64,000 bases of DNA from JBBSNV01 sp964458605 (GCA_964458605.1 CAYWLS010000005.1:93921-157920), one strand, 5' to 3'. Shown: positions 20,892 to 30,539, counted from the first letter of the stretch. The notes: generated by a model from the sequence alone, not told the origin. Numbers and translations are program-made.

Positions 20892-21080
20892 ATGAACGAC
20901 AAAAAGTCCTATAGCGCGCAGGGTAACCAGGGTAACCCGAGCGACCGGCCGAGCCAGCGCAACGATCAGGTCGGCAAGGATACCGACGGCGACGGCCGCG
21001 TGGTCCAGCCGGGTCACAAGCCGGGCGAGATCGACGGCGACAAGCAGCGCCAGAAACAGCAGCAGAACCAGAACCGCTAG
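20892..21080 (+). CDS. small hydrophilic Gln/Asn/Asp-rich protein
   Basis: A 62-residue, strongly charged and polar protein (MNDKKSYSAQGNQGN; GKDTDGDGRVVQPGHKPGE; a Gln/Asn-rich end). No membrane segment or known domain is visible. AGGAG lies 6 bases before the ATG at 20892; an ATG at 20886 is too close to it. A strong terminator follows, supporting a real monocistronic gene. It may be a stress-type disordered protein, but function is unknown. Confidence 0.65.
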   Translation: MNDKKSYSAQGNQGNPSDRPSQRNDQVGKDTDGDGRVVQPGHKPGEIDGDKQRQKQQQNQNR

Positions 21081-21139
21081 GCCGGTTCGCTTCGGCTCCC
21101 CGTCCGACGATCCCCAAGCGGTATCGGAAAGACGGGCGG

Positions 21140-21174
21140 AAAGCCCACGGATCGCAGGATCCGTGGGCTTTTTC
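21140..21174 (+). terminator. rho-independent terminator
   Basis: AAGCCCACGGATC (21141-21153) pairs perfectly with GATCCGTGGGCTT (21158-21170) over the 4-base loop GCAG and runs into TTTTT. It ends the small-protein transcript. Confidence 0.9.
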
Positions 21175-21335
21175 ATGGACCGGCCGCTGCCCAGTCAGGC
21201 AGCGGCGCCATTGCAGCCCCGGCATTTCCGCCGGGACTGGCCGTCCAGCCGCCCCGCGCGCGAGGCCGGGCGGCGTGGCAGAATAAAAAGGCAAACGTCC
21301 GCGGCCCATTGCCCGGGCGCCCTCGCAACGAACGC

Positions 21336-22256
21336 ATGTTCACCGGCCGTCTGCGCGCCTTTCCGGGCACCGATCCCTGGCGCGAACAGTATTTCGAGGA
21401 TCAGCCCGTGCCGCCGGGCGTGACGGTGCCGATCGACGACGCGGCGGCCTGGCAGCTCTTTCCCCGCCACAACTGGATCTACAACAAGCTGCTGATCTGC
21501 CGGAGCCAGGGTCTGGCGCACGGCCCGCACGGCACCGAGCCGCCGGCCTATCCGGTGTTCTCCAAGCCGATCTACAACATGCGCGGCATGGGCACCGGCA
21601 GCCGGGTGCTGCACGACGAGGCCGAGTACCTGGCCAACCTGCAGCCGGGCTATCTGTGGATGCCGCTGTTCGAAGGCCGGCATGTCTCGACCGACGTGGC
21701 GCTGGAACGCGGCCGGCCGGTGTGGTGGCGCCATACCACCGGCAAGCCGGCGGGCGACGGCACGTTCGACTATTGGACCGTACACGCGACGGCCGAGCCG
21801 GCGCTGGAAACCTATCTGGCCGGCTGGATCGCCGACCACCTGCAGGAATTCTCCGGCATCGTCAATTTCGAGACCATTGGCGGGCATATCATCGAGTGCC
21901 ATTTGCGCATGGCCGAGCAATGGATCGACCTCAACGGGCCGGGCTGGCTGGCCGCCGTGGTCGGACTCTATGCCGACGGCGTGTGGCGCTTCGACGACAG
22001 CACGCGGCGCGAGGGCTATTCGGTGGTGTTGTTCGGCGCGCATGGCAAGCACTGGCATATCGACCGCCAAGCGGTGGCCCGGCTACTGCCCTGCCCGGGC
22101 GTGTCGTCGATCCAGATCACCTTCCTGGACGAGCTGGCGCCGGAGCATCACGCCATGCCCGAGGGCGGCTTCCGGCTGGCGATCGTCAATTGCTGGGACC
22201 TGGCCGCCGGCAAGGCGATGCGCGAGACCCTGCGCGGCCTGTTCCGCGCCGACTGA
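21336..22256 (+). CDS. conserved hypothetical protein, possibly ATP-grasp-like
   Basis: 306 residues of unknown function, with no signal or membrane segment. Recognisable stretches are PRHNWIYNKLLICRSQG, YLWMPLFEGRHVSTDVAL and SGIVNFETIGGHIIECHLRM. The last resembles the acidic metal-binding strand of ATP-grasp enzymes, where a Glu pairs with N-F-E; that reading is tentative. The ATG at 21336 follows a TTG alternative at 21309. It converges on the acetamidase gene. Confidence 0.65.
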   Translation: MFTGRLRAFPGTDPWREQYFEDQPVPPGVTVPIDDAAAWQLFPRHNWIYNKLLICRSQGLAHGPHGTEPPAYPVFSKPIYNMRGMGTGSRVLHDEAEYLANLQPGYLWMPLFEGRHVSTDVALERGRPVWWRHTTGKPAGDGTFDYWTVHATAEPALETYLAGWIADHLQEFSGIVNFETIGGHIIECHLRMAEQWIDLNGPGWLAAVVGLYADGVWRFDDSTRREGYSVVLFGAHGKHWHIDRQAVARLLPCPGVSSIQITFLDELAPEHHAMPEGGFRLAIVNCWDLAAGKAMRETLRGLFRAD

Positions 22257-22280
22257 CGCCGGCGCGGCGGGGCGGCGTCC

Positions 22281-23222
22281 CTATTCCATTACCTGGCGCG
22301 GGAAATAGCAGCTCACCACCCAGTTGGGCACGTCGACGATCGAGCTGATCTTCAGGTCGGCGCAGACGCTGCACAGCATATAGGCCTCGACCGGCTTGAA
22401 GCCGTGCTTCTTGGCCAGCAGCTCGACCATGCCCGACAGCGCAGCGCGTGCGCCCTGCATCAGGTCGGGCCCGATGCCGGTGGTGACCTCGTAGCCCTTG
22501 GCGTCGATGTGGTCGTTGACCGAGCCCGCGGTGCGATAGGTCGGGAACTTCAGATTGGCGCGCTTCACCAGGTCGAATTTCAGCGCCACGCCGATCGGAC
22601 TCTCGATCGCCGTGCCGCACACCTCGCCGTCGCCCTGGGCGGCGTGGGTGTCGCCGACCGAGAACAGCGCGCCCTTGACCTCGATCGGCAAATAGAGCTC
22701 GGTGCCTTCGCAGATGTCGCGCACGTCCATGTTGCCGCCGACCCGGCGCGGCGGAATGATCGAGTGATGGCCCGGCTCGACCGGCGCCACGCCGATGGTG
22801 CCGGTGAACGGGCGGATCGGCACCCGGCCGCCGGGACCGTACATCGCCGGCGTCCGGCCGTCGGTGGCGTATTTCCAGTGATGCAGCGCTGCGTCGGGGA
22901 ACTGGTCGGCCAGCAGGCCGAAGCCCGGGATGTTGGCCGTCCAGCCCCAGCCCGTGGGCTTGAAGCCCAGCATGGTGACCTTCAGCGCATCGCCCGGCTC
23001 GGCGCCGTCGATATAGACCGGGCCGGTGACCGGGTTGACCCGGCCGAGATCGAGCTTGGTGACGTCGGCCGCGGTCGAATCCGGATTGAGCTGGCCGCCC
23101 GAGGCGTCGCGCGTCTCGAACTCGACGCTTTCTCCGGGCGCAATTGTCAGCACCGGCTTGAAGCTGTTGTCCCAGCCGTTATGGCCATGTTCCTTGTGGA
23201 TGGTGTGCTTGTGGCCGACCAT
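22281..23222 (-). CDS. acetamidase/formamidase
   Basis: 313 residues of the FmdA/AmdA family, which hydrolyses short amides such as formamide or acetamide to the acid and ammonia. Family features are GESVEFETRDASGGQ, TGPVYIDGAEPGDALKV, VGGNMDVRDICEGTELYLPIEV, SVGDTHAAQGDGEVCGTAIE and an SVCADLKIS end region. An AGGGAGG site precedes the ATG at 23222. It is the last gene of a minus-strand cluster with Liv-type transport genes, which would import the amide substrate. Confidence 0.9.
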   Translation of the reverse strand: MVGHKHTIHKEHGHNGWDNSFKPVLTIAPGESVEFETRDASGGQLNPDSTAADVTKLDLGRVNPVTGPVYIDGAEPGDALKVTMLGFKPTGWGWTANIPGFGLLADQFPDAALHHWKYATDGRTPAMYGPGGRVPIRPFTGTIGVAPVEPGHHSIIPPRRVGGNMDVRDICEGTELYLPIEVKGALFSVGDTHAAQGDGEVCGTAIESPIGVALKFDLVKRANLKFPTYRTAGSVNDHIDAKGYEVTTGIGPDLMQGARAALSGMVELLAKKHGFKPVEAYMLCSVCADLKISSIVDVPNWVVSCYFPRQVME

Positions 23223-23287
23223 GATCGCCTCCCTGGCTGCGTGATGGATGGCGCGGCGCGCCCCGGCGGCGCCGCCCCGTGATGTGG

Positions 23288-24049
23288 CTAGAACTGCACG
23301 CGCTTGGTCAGCGCGCCATCGACCATCAGATTGGTGCCGGTGACGAAGCTGGCCGCCGGGCTGGCCAGGAACGCCACCGCGTTGGCGATCTCCTCCGGCC
23401 GGGCCATGCGGCCCATCGGGTTGGAGGCCAGCGCCGATTTGTAGAGATCGGGCATGCCCTGCTCGATCCTGTGCCACACGCCGTCCTTGAAATAGGTGTT
23501 GCCGGGCGACACCACGTTGGCGCGGATGCCCTTGGGCGCGAGCTGGCTGGACAGGCCAGAGGTGTAATGGATCAGCGCCGCCTTCATCGCGCCGTAGGGG
23601 CCGGCGGCGAAATCGATCTCGACGCCGGAGACCGAGGAGATCACCACGATCGAGCCGGCCTTGGATTTCTCCAGGTAAGGCATGGCCGCCTCGATGGCGC
23701 GCACCGTGCCCATCATGTCGACGTTGAACTCGGCGGCCCAGGAGTCCTCGTCCTTGTTGATGGCCAGCGCGCTGACATTGCACACCACGATGTCGATGCC
23801 GCCCAGCGCCTTGGCCGAATCGGCCACCCATTGCTTGAGCGCGGCGCCGTCGGCGATATCGACCGCCGCGCCATAGGCCTTGACGCCCTTGGCCTGCAGC
23901 GCCTTGACCGTGGCCTCGACCTCGGCGGCGTTGCGCGCGCAGATCGCCACGTCGGCGCCCTCCATGGCCAGCCGCTCGGCGGCGGCGCGGCCGATGCCCT
24001 TGGTGCCGCCGGTGACGATCGCCTTCTTGCCTTTGAGCTCCAGATCCAT
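23288..24049 (-). CDS. short-chain dehydrogenase/reductase
   Basis: 253 residues of the classical SDR family. The cofactor motif TGGTKGIG sits at 13-20, and the catalytic S139, Y152 and K156 are all present. The substrate is unknown; similar proteins are annotated as 3-oxoacyl-ACP reductase-like. It lies between the ABC transporter genes and the acetamidase in the same direction, so it is probably cotranscribed. Confidence 0.86.
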   Translation of the reverse strand: MDLELKGKKAIVTGGTKGIGRAAAERLAMEGADVAICARNAAEVEATVKALQAKGVKAYGAAVDIADGAALKQWVADSAKALGGIDIVVCNVSALAINKDEDSWAAEFNVDMMGTVRAIEAAMPYLEKSKAGSIVVISSVSGVEIDFAAGPYGAMKAALIHYTSGLSSQLAPKGIRANVVSPGNTYFKDGVWHRIEQGMPDLYKSALASNPMGRMARPEEIANAVAFLASPAASFVTGTNLMVDGALTKRVQF

Positions 24050-24101
24050 GGCTGCCTCCCGGTTTGTCTCTTGATCGCCCGTGCCGGGCGAGGGAAAGGA
24101 A

Positions 24102-24818
24102 CTATCCCGCCATGCCGACGAACTCGCCCACCATGTCGGGATTGGACAATTGCTCGGGCGTCACCTCGCGGGTGATGGCGCCCTTCTGGATCATCAGGAT
24201 GCGCTGCGACAGCGCGGCGATGAAGTCGAGATTCTGCTCGACCAGGATCACGGTCAGGCCGCTCTTGGCCTTCAGCCGCTGCAGGGTCTCGACGATCTCG
24301 TCGATGATCGAGGGCTGGATGCCTTCGGTCGGCTCGTCCAGCAGCAGCAGCCGCGGCCGGCCGCACAGGCAGCGGGCAATGGCCAGGAGCTGCTGCTCGC
24401 CGCCCGACAGGGCCCCGCCCTGGCGGTCGAGCAGGCGCTTGAGCCGCGGGAACTCCTCCAGCACCGTCTCGATCAGCCGCGCATCGTCGCCCTTCTCCTT
24501 GGCGCAGCCCATGCGCAGGTTCTCCATGACGCTGAGCGCGGGGAAGATGTCGCGGCCCTGCGGCACGTAGCCCATGCCCAGCCGCGCGCGCCTGTAGGGC
24601 GCCAGGTGGGTGACGTCCTGGTCCTGGAAGCGCACCGTGCCGGCGGTGGCCGGCAGGAAGCCCATCAGGGTGCGCAGCAGGCTGGTCTTGCCCATGCCGT
24701 TGTGGCCCAGGATGCCGACGAACTCGCCCTCGGCCACCGCAAGGGAGGCGCCGTGCAGCACCGGGATGCGGCCATAGGCGGCGCGGATATTGTCGACCGC
24801 CAGCATCGTGCCGCCCAT
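24102..24818 (-). CDS. livF: branched-chain amino acid/amide ABC transporter ATP-binding protein LivF
   Basis: 238 residues. Walker A is GHNGMGKTS, the signature is LSGGEQQLLAIARCL, and Walker B is LLLLDEPTEGIQP, typical of LivF. The start at 24818 overlaps the livG stop by one base. It energises import by the LivHM permease. Confidence 0.88.
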   Translation of the reverse strand: MGGTMLAVDNIRAAYGRIPVLHGASLAVAEGEFVGILGHNGMGKTSLLRTLMGFLPATAGTVRFQDQDVTHLAPYRRARLGMGYVPQGRDIFPALSVMENLRMGCAKEKGDDARLIETVLEEFPRLKRLLDRQGGALSGGEQQLLAIARCLCGRPRLLLLDEPTEGIQPSIIDEIVETLQRLKAKSGLTVILVEQNLDFIAALSQRILMIQKGAITREVTPEQLSNPDMVGEFVGMAG

Positions 24819-25564
24819 CACGCCACCCGCTTGCCGAGATAGACGTCGCGCACCCGGGGGTCGCGCAGGATGACGTCGACCTGGTCCTCGGCCAGCACGC
24901 GGCCCTGGTCCAGCACCGTGACCTTGGAGGCGATCATGCGGATGAACTGCATGTCGTGCTCGACCACGATCAGCGATCGCGTCCGGTTGATGTCGCGGAT
25001 CAGCGCGGCGGTCTTGTGCACTTCCTCGTGCGTCATGCCGGCGGCCGGCTCGTCGAGCAGGATCAGTTCGGGCTCCGCCGCCAGCAGCACGCCCAGCTCG
25101 ACCCATTGGCGCTGGCCATGCGCCAACTGGCCGACCAGCCGGTGCGCCACATGGGTAAGATCGGTGCGGGTCAGGATCTCGTCGACCATCCGCTCGGCGG
25201 CGCTGCGGCCGCGGGTGCGGCTGGCGCCGATCCAGACATTCTCCCGCACGGTCAGCCCGTCGAACACCGAGGGCACCTGGGTCTTGATGCCGATGCCCAG
25301 CCGCGCGATCTCATGGGTATTGGCGTGGGAGATCACCTTGCCGCGATAGAGCACCTGGCCCTCGCTGGGAACGAGCTGGCCGGTCAGCAGCTTGAAGAAG
25401 GTCGACTTGCCCGCGCCGTTGGGGCCGATCAGGCAGCGCAGCTCCCCTTCCATGAGCCGGAAGTTCACGCCGCTGACCGCCTGCACGCCGCCGAAGCGCA
25501 TGCCCAGGTCGCGCGTTTCGAGCAGCACGTTGCCGTCGCCGGCCTGGGGCGAGGCCGCGCTCAT
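24818..25564 (-). CDS. livG: ABC transporter ATP-binding protein LivG
   Basis: 248 residues. Walker A is GPNGAGKST, Walker B is LILLDEPAAGM with the conserved THEE, and the D/H region is IVVEHDM. The signature is slightly unusual (LAHGQRQWVELG), as in the urea-type UrtD branch of this family. The start overlaps the livM stop (ATGA). Confidence 0.88.
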   Translation of the reverse strand: MSAASPQAGDGNVLLETRDLGMRFGGVQAVSGVNFRLMEGELRCLIGPNGAGKSTFFKLLTGQLVPSEGQVLYRGKVISHANTHEIARLGIGIKTQVPSVFDGLTVRENVWIGASRTRGRSAAERMVDEILTRTDLTHVAHRLVGQLAHGQRQWVELGVLLAAEPELILLDEPAAGMTHEEVHKTAALIRDINRTRSLIVVEHDMQFIRMIASKVTVLDQGRVLAEDQVDVILRDPRVRDVYLGKRVA

Positions 25565-26703
25565 GGCAGCTTCTCCGTCTCGAGCTGCTGCACCATGGGA
25601 GCGCGGCGCAGCGGCAGCCAGGCGCGGAACAGATCGGCGATGCTGGGCACGATGCCCTTGGGCACCAGCAGCACGAAGGCCAGCAGCACCGCGCCCAGCA
25701 CCAGGTTGGAATTGCTGAGGTCGATGGTGCCGGCGATCGAGCCCACCACATGGCCGAACTCGCCGCCGCCCAGCGCCTTGTCGATCCAGGCGCCCATGCT
25801 CTTGCCGCCCAGTTGCACGGTGCCGAGCCAGGCGGTCAGCCACTGGATGCCGATGCATCCGACGATCGGGCCGATCAGGGTGCCGCGGCCGCCGACGATG
25901 ACCCAGATGATGATCTGCGCCGACTGGGCCAGGCCGAAGATGGTCGGGCTGACGAAGGCGCCCCAATTGGCGAACAGCACGCCGGCCATGCCGGCGATGG
26001 CGCCGCCGATGGTGAAGGTGGCCAGCTTGTAGGCGCGCGCGTCGTAGCCCAGGAACTCGGCGCGGCGCTCGTTCTGGCTGATCGCCACCACGACGCGGCC
26101 GAAATGGCTGACCAGCAGCCAGCGCAGGCCGAAATAGGTCAGCAGCAGCAGGCCCATCGACAGGTAGAACATGTCGTTGAGATCGAGCGCGGCGGACGCG
26201 TCGAACGGCATGTTGAGCGGCGGGATGGCCGGCACGCCGTTGAAGCCGCCCAGCATGGCGCTGCCGATGTGGTATTCCGGCCCGGCCGTCGAATTGATCG
26301 CGTTGAACAGGATCAGGGTCACGGTCAGCGTGATGACGCCGAGATAGACGTCGCTGATGCGGCCGTAGAACATGAAATAGCCCAGCAGCGCGGCGAAGGC
26401 GGCGGGCAGCGCGATGCCGGCCAGCGCCGGCACGGTGCTCTCGCCCATGTTGAACATGACGATGGCGTAGGTATAGGCGCCCAGGCCGAAGAAGGCGGCC
26501 TGGCCGAAGCACAAGATGCCGCCATAGCCCCACACCAGGCCCAGGCTGAGCGCCAGGATCGCCATGATGAAATAGACCGTGATGTCGAGCAGCGTGGCGA
26601 GTTCGACGATCTGCGGCAGCAGGATCAGGGCGGCGATGCCGGCCACGCCGGCGATCGCCAGGCCGGCCAAGGTCCAGGCGCGGTTGGCGGCGGCGTCCAT
26701 CAC
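25561..26703 (-). CDS. livM: ABC transporter permease LivM
   Basis: 380 residues with about ten hydrophobic segments and the family stretch GYGGILCFGQAAFFGLGAYTYA. It forms the inner-membrane channel with LivH. The start overlaps the livH stop (ATGA). An N-terminal pair of hydrophobic helices precedes the core. Confidence 0.88.
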   Translation of the reverse strand: MMDAAANRAWTLAGLAIAGVAGIAALILLPQIVELATLLDITVYFIMAILALSLGLVWGYGGILCFGQAAFFGLGAYTYAIVMFNMGESTVPALAGIALPAAFAALLGYFMFYGRISDVYLGVITLTVTLILFNAINSTAGPEYHIGSAMLGGFNGVPAIPPLNMPFDASAALDLNDMFYLSMGLLLLTYFGLRWLLVSHFGRVVVAISQNERRAEFLGYDARAYKLATFTIGGAIAGMAGVLFANWGAFVSPTIFGLAQSAQIIIWVIVGGRGTLIGPIVGCIGIQWLTAWLGTVQLGGKSMGAWIDKALGGGEFGHVVGSIAGTIDLSNSNLVLGAVLLAFVLLVPKGIVPSIADLFRAWLPLRRAPMVQQLETEKLP

Positions 26704-27575
26704 AGGCCCTTGCGGAAGAAGCGGCCGGTGATGCCCTGCGGCAGCACGCGGATCAGCACGACGGCGGCGGCCAGCGCCGCCACCACGCCGAACACCGGGG
26801 TGGTGAAGTAGATCGCCACTTCCTGGATGGTGGCGAACAGGGTCGAGGCGGAGATGGTGCCGGTCAGGATGGCGGCGCCGCCGCCGATCACGGTGATGAA
26901 GGCGCGCGCGATATAGGCCGCGCCGATGGTCGGGATGACGCCGGAGATCGGCGCCAGCAGGCCGCCGGCCAGGCCGGTCAGCGCGGCGCCGATGCCGAAG
27001 GTGACGGCATAGACCTTGGGCGGGCTGAGGCCCAGCGCCGCCGCCATGTTGGCGTTCTGCATGGTGCCGCGCGCGAACAGGCCGAGCCGGGTATAGCGCA
27101 GCACCAGGAAGATGGCGAACAGCAGCGCCACGGTGATGCCGATCAGCACCAGGCTGTAGATCGAGGTCGAATAGGCCCCGATCGGCGTGGCGCCCAGCGG
27201 CGCGGAGATGCCCGCCGTGGTATTGCCGAAGATGGAGGTGACCAGGCCGATCAGGAACAGGCTCAAGCCCCAGGTCGCCAGCATGGTGTCGATCATGCGG
27301 CCGTAGAGGAAGCGGATCAGCACCCGCTCCACCACCACGCCGATGATGCCGACCACCACCGGCGCCACCACCAGCATGCTGATCCAGATATTGACGCCCT
27401 GCTGGGTGGCGAAGATGGCGCTATAGCCGCCCAGCATGAGGAATTCGCCATGCGCCAGGTTGATCACCCGCATCATGCCGAAGATGATGGCCAGACCGAT
27501 GCTGATCAGCGCCAGGCTGGCGATGGCGTAGAGCACTTGGATAGCCAGGAACAGGACCAGATCCACGATACGCAA
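26700..27575 (-). CDS. livH: ABC transporter permease LivH
   Basis: 291 residues, the LivH-type permease, with VINLAHGEFLMLGGYSA near the N terminus and typical glycine-rich membrane helices. It is the first permease gene after the substrate-binding protein; a 177-base gap separates them and shows no clear terminator. Confidence 0.88.
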   Translation of the reverse strand: MRIVDLVLFLAIQVLYAIASLALISIGLAIIFGMMRVINLAHGEFLMLGGYSAIFATQQGVNIWISMLVVAPVVVGIIGVVVERVLIRFLYGRMIDTMLATWGLSLFLIGLVTSIFGNTTAGISAPLGATPIGAYSTSIYSLVLIGITVALLFAIFLVLRYTRLGLFARGTMQNANMAAALGLSPPKVYAVTFGIGAALTGLAGGLLAPISGVIPTIGAAYIARAFITVIGGGAAILTGTISASTLFATIQEVAIYFTTPVFGVVAALAAAVVLIRVLPQGITGRFFRKGL

Positions 27576-27752
27576 TCCCCACTGCAGACGAGCCGGACCT
27601 GCGCGCGGCTCCCTGTTCCTATTGTCTCCCCAACCCTGTCGCTTGTGACCTGGATTCTTGCGCCCAGGTATGTCCCGGCCCTGCCGCCCGTCCGGCGCCG
27701 CGCGCCGCGCGGTCGCCGGACCCGCGCACAGGGCGCGGGCCCGGCCGGCCGG

Positions 27753-29000
27753 CTAGAGCTTGATGTTGGTGTTGTACTGCTTGTTGTCGTTGGGGTTCTT
27801 GATCAGGTTGCAGACCGCCTCGGTGTCGGTCGGCTTCTGCTGCGGGAAGCTGGCCAGCACCTTGCACTTCTTGTTCTCGACCTCGGCCATGTAGATGTCG
27901 AGGATGCAGTGATGGGTCGGCGGATCGATCGTCACCTTGCCCGAGGGGGCGTCGATGCTCAGCCCCTTCTCCAGCGTCTCGATCACCTTCATGCGGTCGA
28001 TCGACTTGGCCTGCTTGACCGCCTCGGCCCACAGGTAGAAGCCCTGGTAGGTGCCGACCGCCAGGCCGGTGATGTAGGGGTAGTCGGCGCCGAAGCGCTT
28101 GTGGAAGCGATCGACGAAGGCCTTGTTGGCCGGGGTGTCGATCTCCTGGAAATAGTTGTAGGCGACGACGATGCCGTTGGCCTCTTCCGGCGCCAGCACG
28201 ATGTGCTCGTTGCCCAGCGCGAAGGTGGTCGAGGCCATCGGGATCTTCTTGTTCATGCCGGCGGCGGCCCACTGGCGATAGAACGAGATATGCGCGCCGC
28301 CGACCAGCGCCGACCACACGTAGTCGGGCTTGGCGGCCTGGATCTTGGCGATCGACGGGCCGAAATTGGTGACGTCGAGCGGGAAGAACTCCACCGCCAC
28401 CGTCTCGCCGCCGTTGTCCTTGGTGTATTTCTGCACCCACTGCGCGGTGATCTGGCCGTAATTGTAGTCGGCGGCGACGATATAGACCTTCTTGCCCCAC
28501 TTCTTGATGTTGGCCGGCACCAGCTTCTCGACCTGCTGGGCCGGCGTGGAACCGACGGTGAATTCGTTGCGGTCGCAGACGCCGCCTTCGTACTGGGTGT
28601 TGTAGAAATACAGCGTCTTGAAGCGGTCCAGCACCGGGCGGATCACCTCGCGCGAGGCCGAGGTGATGCCGCCATGCACCACCGCGACCTTCTGCTTCAG
28701 CGCCGCGTCCTGGGCGTATTGGGTGTAGAGCTGCATGTTGGACTGCGGGTCGTAGTTGACCAGCTCGACCTTCTTGCCCAGCAGGCCGCCGGCGGCGTTG
28801 ACCTCCTCGACCGCGAGCGTGATGGCGTCGGACATCGGCTTGCCGTAGATGTCGAGACCGCCCGACAGGTCGTGGATCGAACCGACCTTGATGGTGTCCT
28901 CGGCGAAGGCGCGCGAGGAAACGATGGCGGGAGCTGCCAGCACGGCGGCCGTGGCGGCGGTGGACTTGAGGAACTGTCTGCGATCGAGCTTGATATCCAT
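27753..29000 (-). CDS. amide/urea-type ABC transporter substrate-binding protein
   Basis: 415 residues of the periplasmic binding protein type 1 fold. The N terminus is a Tat-like signal (DRRQFLK followed by an Ala-rich core and SRAFA). The mature protein begins DTIKVGSIHDLSGGLDIYGKP. It is closer in style to FmdD/UrtA (short-chain amide or urea binding) than to LivK, which fits the acetamidase at the end of the cluster. The ligand is inferred from this context. Confidence 0.86.
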   Translation of the reverse strand: MDIKLDRRQFLKSTAATAAVLAAPAIVSSRAFAEDTIKVGSIHDLSGGLDIYGKPMSDAITLAVEEVNAAGGLLGKKVELVNYDPQSNMQLYTQYAQDAALKQKVAVVHGGITSASREVIRPVLDRFKTLYFYNTQYEGGVCDRNEFTVGSTPAQQVEKLVPANIKKWGKKVYIVAADYNYGQITAQWVQKYTKDNGGETVAVEFFPLDVTNFGPSIAKIQAAKPDYVWSALVGGAHISFYRQWAAAGMNKKIPMASTTFALGNEHIVLAPEEANGIVVAYNYFQEIDTPANKAFVDRFHKRFGADYPYITGLAVGTYQGFYLWAEAVKQAKSIDRMKVIETLEKGLSIDAPSGKVTIDPPTHHCILDIYMAEVENKKCKVLASFPQQKPTDTEAVCNLIKNPNDNKQYNTNIKL

Positions 29001-29242
29001 TTGAATGTCACCTTATTGCGGGTTGGATATGGTGCAGCGTCCCGCCTCGATAATCCAGTGATTCGCGCAGGACATTACGTCTCTCACCGGTGAAATGCGA
29101 CATGACACAGTTTTGCGTCTGGACGACCAGCGCGCGTCGCGACCGCCGACGCTGCGACACCTTGAGGATACGCCGCCCGATGGCGCGCCGCATGGCGCCG
29201 CTGCCGAACTGCAATCTCGCCGCCATTTAAGGGCAGACTATT

Positions 29243-29257
29243 TTACTTTTCAAGTAA
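29243..29257. promoter_or_regulatory. palindromic operator-like site, copy 1
   Basis: TTACTT-TTC-AAGTAA is a perfect 6-bp inverted repeat with a 3-base spacer. It lies in the 294-base gap between the two binding-protein genes, 243 bases before the secreted one. The core ACTTTTCAA recurs at 30585-30599 (reverse) and 33210-33224. It may be the MarR-type binding site of this region. Confidence 0.5.
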
Positions 29258-29294
29258 TTTTGCGCCGCGTCGCGAACCGCGCGCCGGCCGCGCC

Positions 29295-30539
29295 TCAATG
29301 CGCGGGAAAGCGCTGCAGGATGCGGAAGTCCAGGCCGTCGGCCTCGGCCAGATAGATATCGGAACGCAGGTGGCGCGCCCGCATCGAGGCGTTGCCGCGC
29401 GCGCCGAAACCGGTCAGCCCCTCGCTGGCCTTGCCCAGCGCGGCGACGTCGAAGGCGCCGGCGCGGCGCACCAGCTCGCCGTAGAGCCGCACGCCTTCGT
29501 AGCAGGACTGGCCGATGGTGTTGGGCATCGGCGCATCGGCGCCGAAGGCGGCGTAGTAACGATCGAGGAAGGCCTCGTTCTCCGCCGTGCGCATGTTGGA
29601 CAGATAGCCGGCGGCGAAATAGAGGTTCTCGGCATTGTCGGCACCGATGCCCAGCAGGGTGTTCTCCTCGCTGGCCGCCGACAGGCGCAGCATGTGCCGC
29701 GCCAGTCCCGATTCGGCGAAGGCGCGGTTGAAGGCGACGCAGTCGTTGCCGACCATCGACACCAGCACCGCATCGGCGCGCGACTTGCGAATGGCGTCGA
29801 GCGTGGCGTCGTAGTCCTCGGTGCCGAACGGCACGAAGGTCTCGCCGACGATCTCGCCGCCGTTCTTGGCGACGTAGCGGCGCGCCGCCTCGTGCGACAC
29901 GCGCGGCCAGATATAGTCGTTGCCGGCAAGGTACCAGCGCCGCACATGGCGGTGCTCGGCCATCCAGGCGATCGACGGCCGCAACTGCAGCGCCGGCGTC
30001 TCGCCGATCATGAACACGCCGGGGGTCTGCTCGCCGCCCTCGTAGACCGGCGTATAGACATAGGGCACCCGCCCGCGCAGCGCGCGCACCAGCGCCAGGC
30101 GCACGGCGCTGATATGCATGCCGATCACCGCCTCGGCGCCGCTTTCGGTTACCAGCTTCATGGTCTCTTCGGTGACGATCTCGGGCGAGCAGCCGGCATC
30201 GGTGAACAGCAGTTCGACCTCGCGGCCCTCGATGCCGCCGCGGGCGTTGATCTCCTGCGAGGCCAGCAGCGCGCTGGTCTGGCAGGACGGCCCCCACAAT
30301 CCGGCCGGGCCGCTGAGCGGCGCCAGCAAGGCGATGCGCAGCTTGTCGAAACGACGGCGCGGCCCAGGCGTGAAATCGGGATGCAGGCTGCGCCGCGCCA
30401 GACGCCGTTCGATCAGCACATTGGGCGGCACGACGCGACCGGCCGCCGCGCCGGCGATGCCCCGCGCGCCGTTGCCGTGCCACAGCCGGGCCATGTCCCT
30501 GGCCGCTCGACCGATCGATTTGCTGGCCGACATTGCCAT
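29295..30539 (-). CDS. AmiC-like ligand-binding protein without signal peptide
   Basis: 414 residues with the periplasmic-binding-protein type 1 fold (LRIALLAPLSGPAGLWGPS; VLVSMVGNDCVAFNRAFAES; NTIGQSCYEGVRLYGELV). The N terminus (MAMSASKSIGRAARDMARLW) is basic and polar, with no export signal. AmiC of Pseudomonas, a cytoplasmic amide sensor, has the same fold. This protein may therefore sense amides rather than feed the transporter. A start at 30701 would add a hydrophobic segment but would run through the promoter region and into marR. Confidence 0.75.
   Translation of the reverse strand: MAMSASKSIGRAARDMARLWHGNGARGIAGAAAGRVVPPNVLIERRLARRSLHPDFTPGPRRRFDKLRIALLAPLSGPAGLWGPSCQTSALLASQEINARGGIEGREVELLFTDAGCSPEIVTEETMKLVTESGAEAVIGMHISAVRLALVRALRGRVPYVYTPVYEGGEQTPGVFMIGETPALQLRPSIAWMAEHRHVRRWYLAGNDYIWPRVSHEAARRYVAKNGGEIVGETFVPFGTEDYDATLDAIRKSRADAVLVSMVGNDCVAFNRAFAESGLARHMLRLSAASEENTLLGIGADNAENLYFAAGYLSNMRTAENEAFLDRYYAAFGADAPMPNTIGQSCYEGVRLYGELVRRAGAFDVAALGKASEGLTGFGARGNASMRARHLRSDIYLAEADGLDFRILQRFPAH

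Noticed and set aside
29243..29257. Operator-like palindrome as a transcription terminator
   Set aside because: The stem is only 6 bp and AT-rich with no T-run, and the same core recurs at two divergent promoters.
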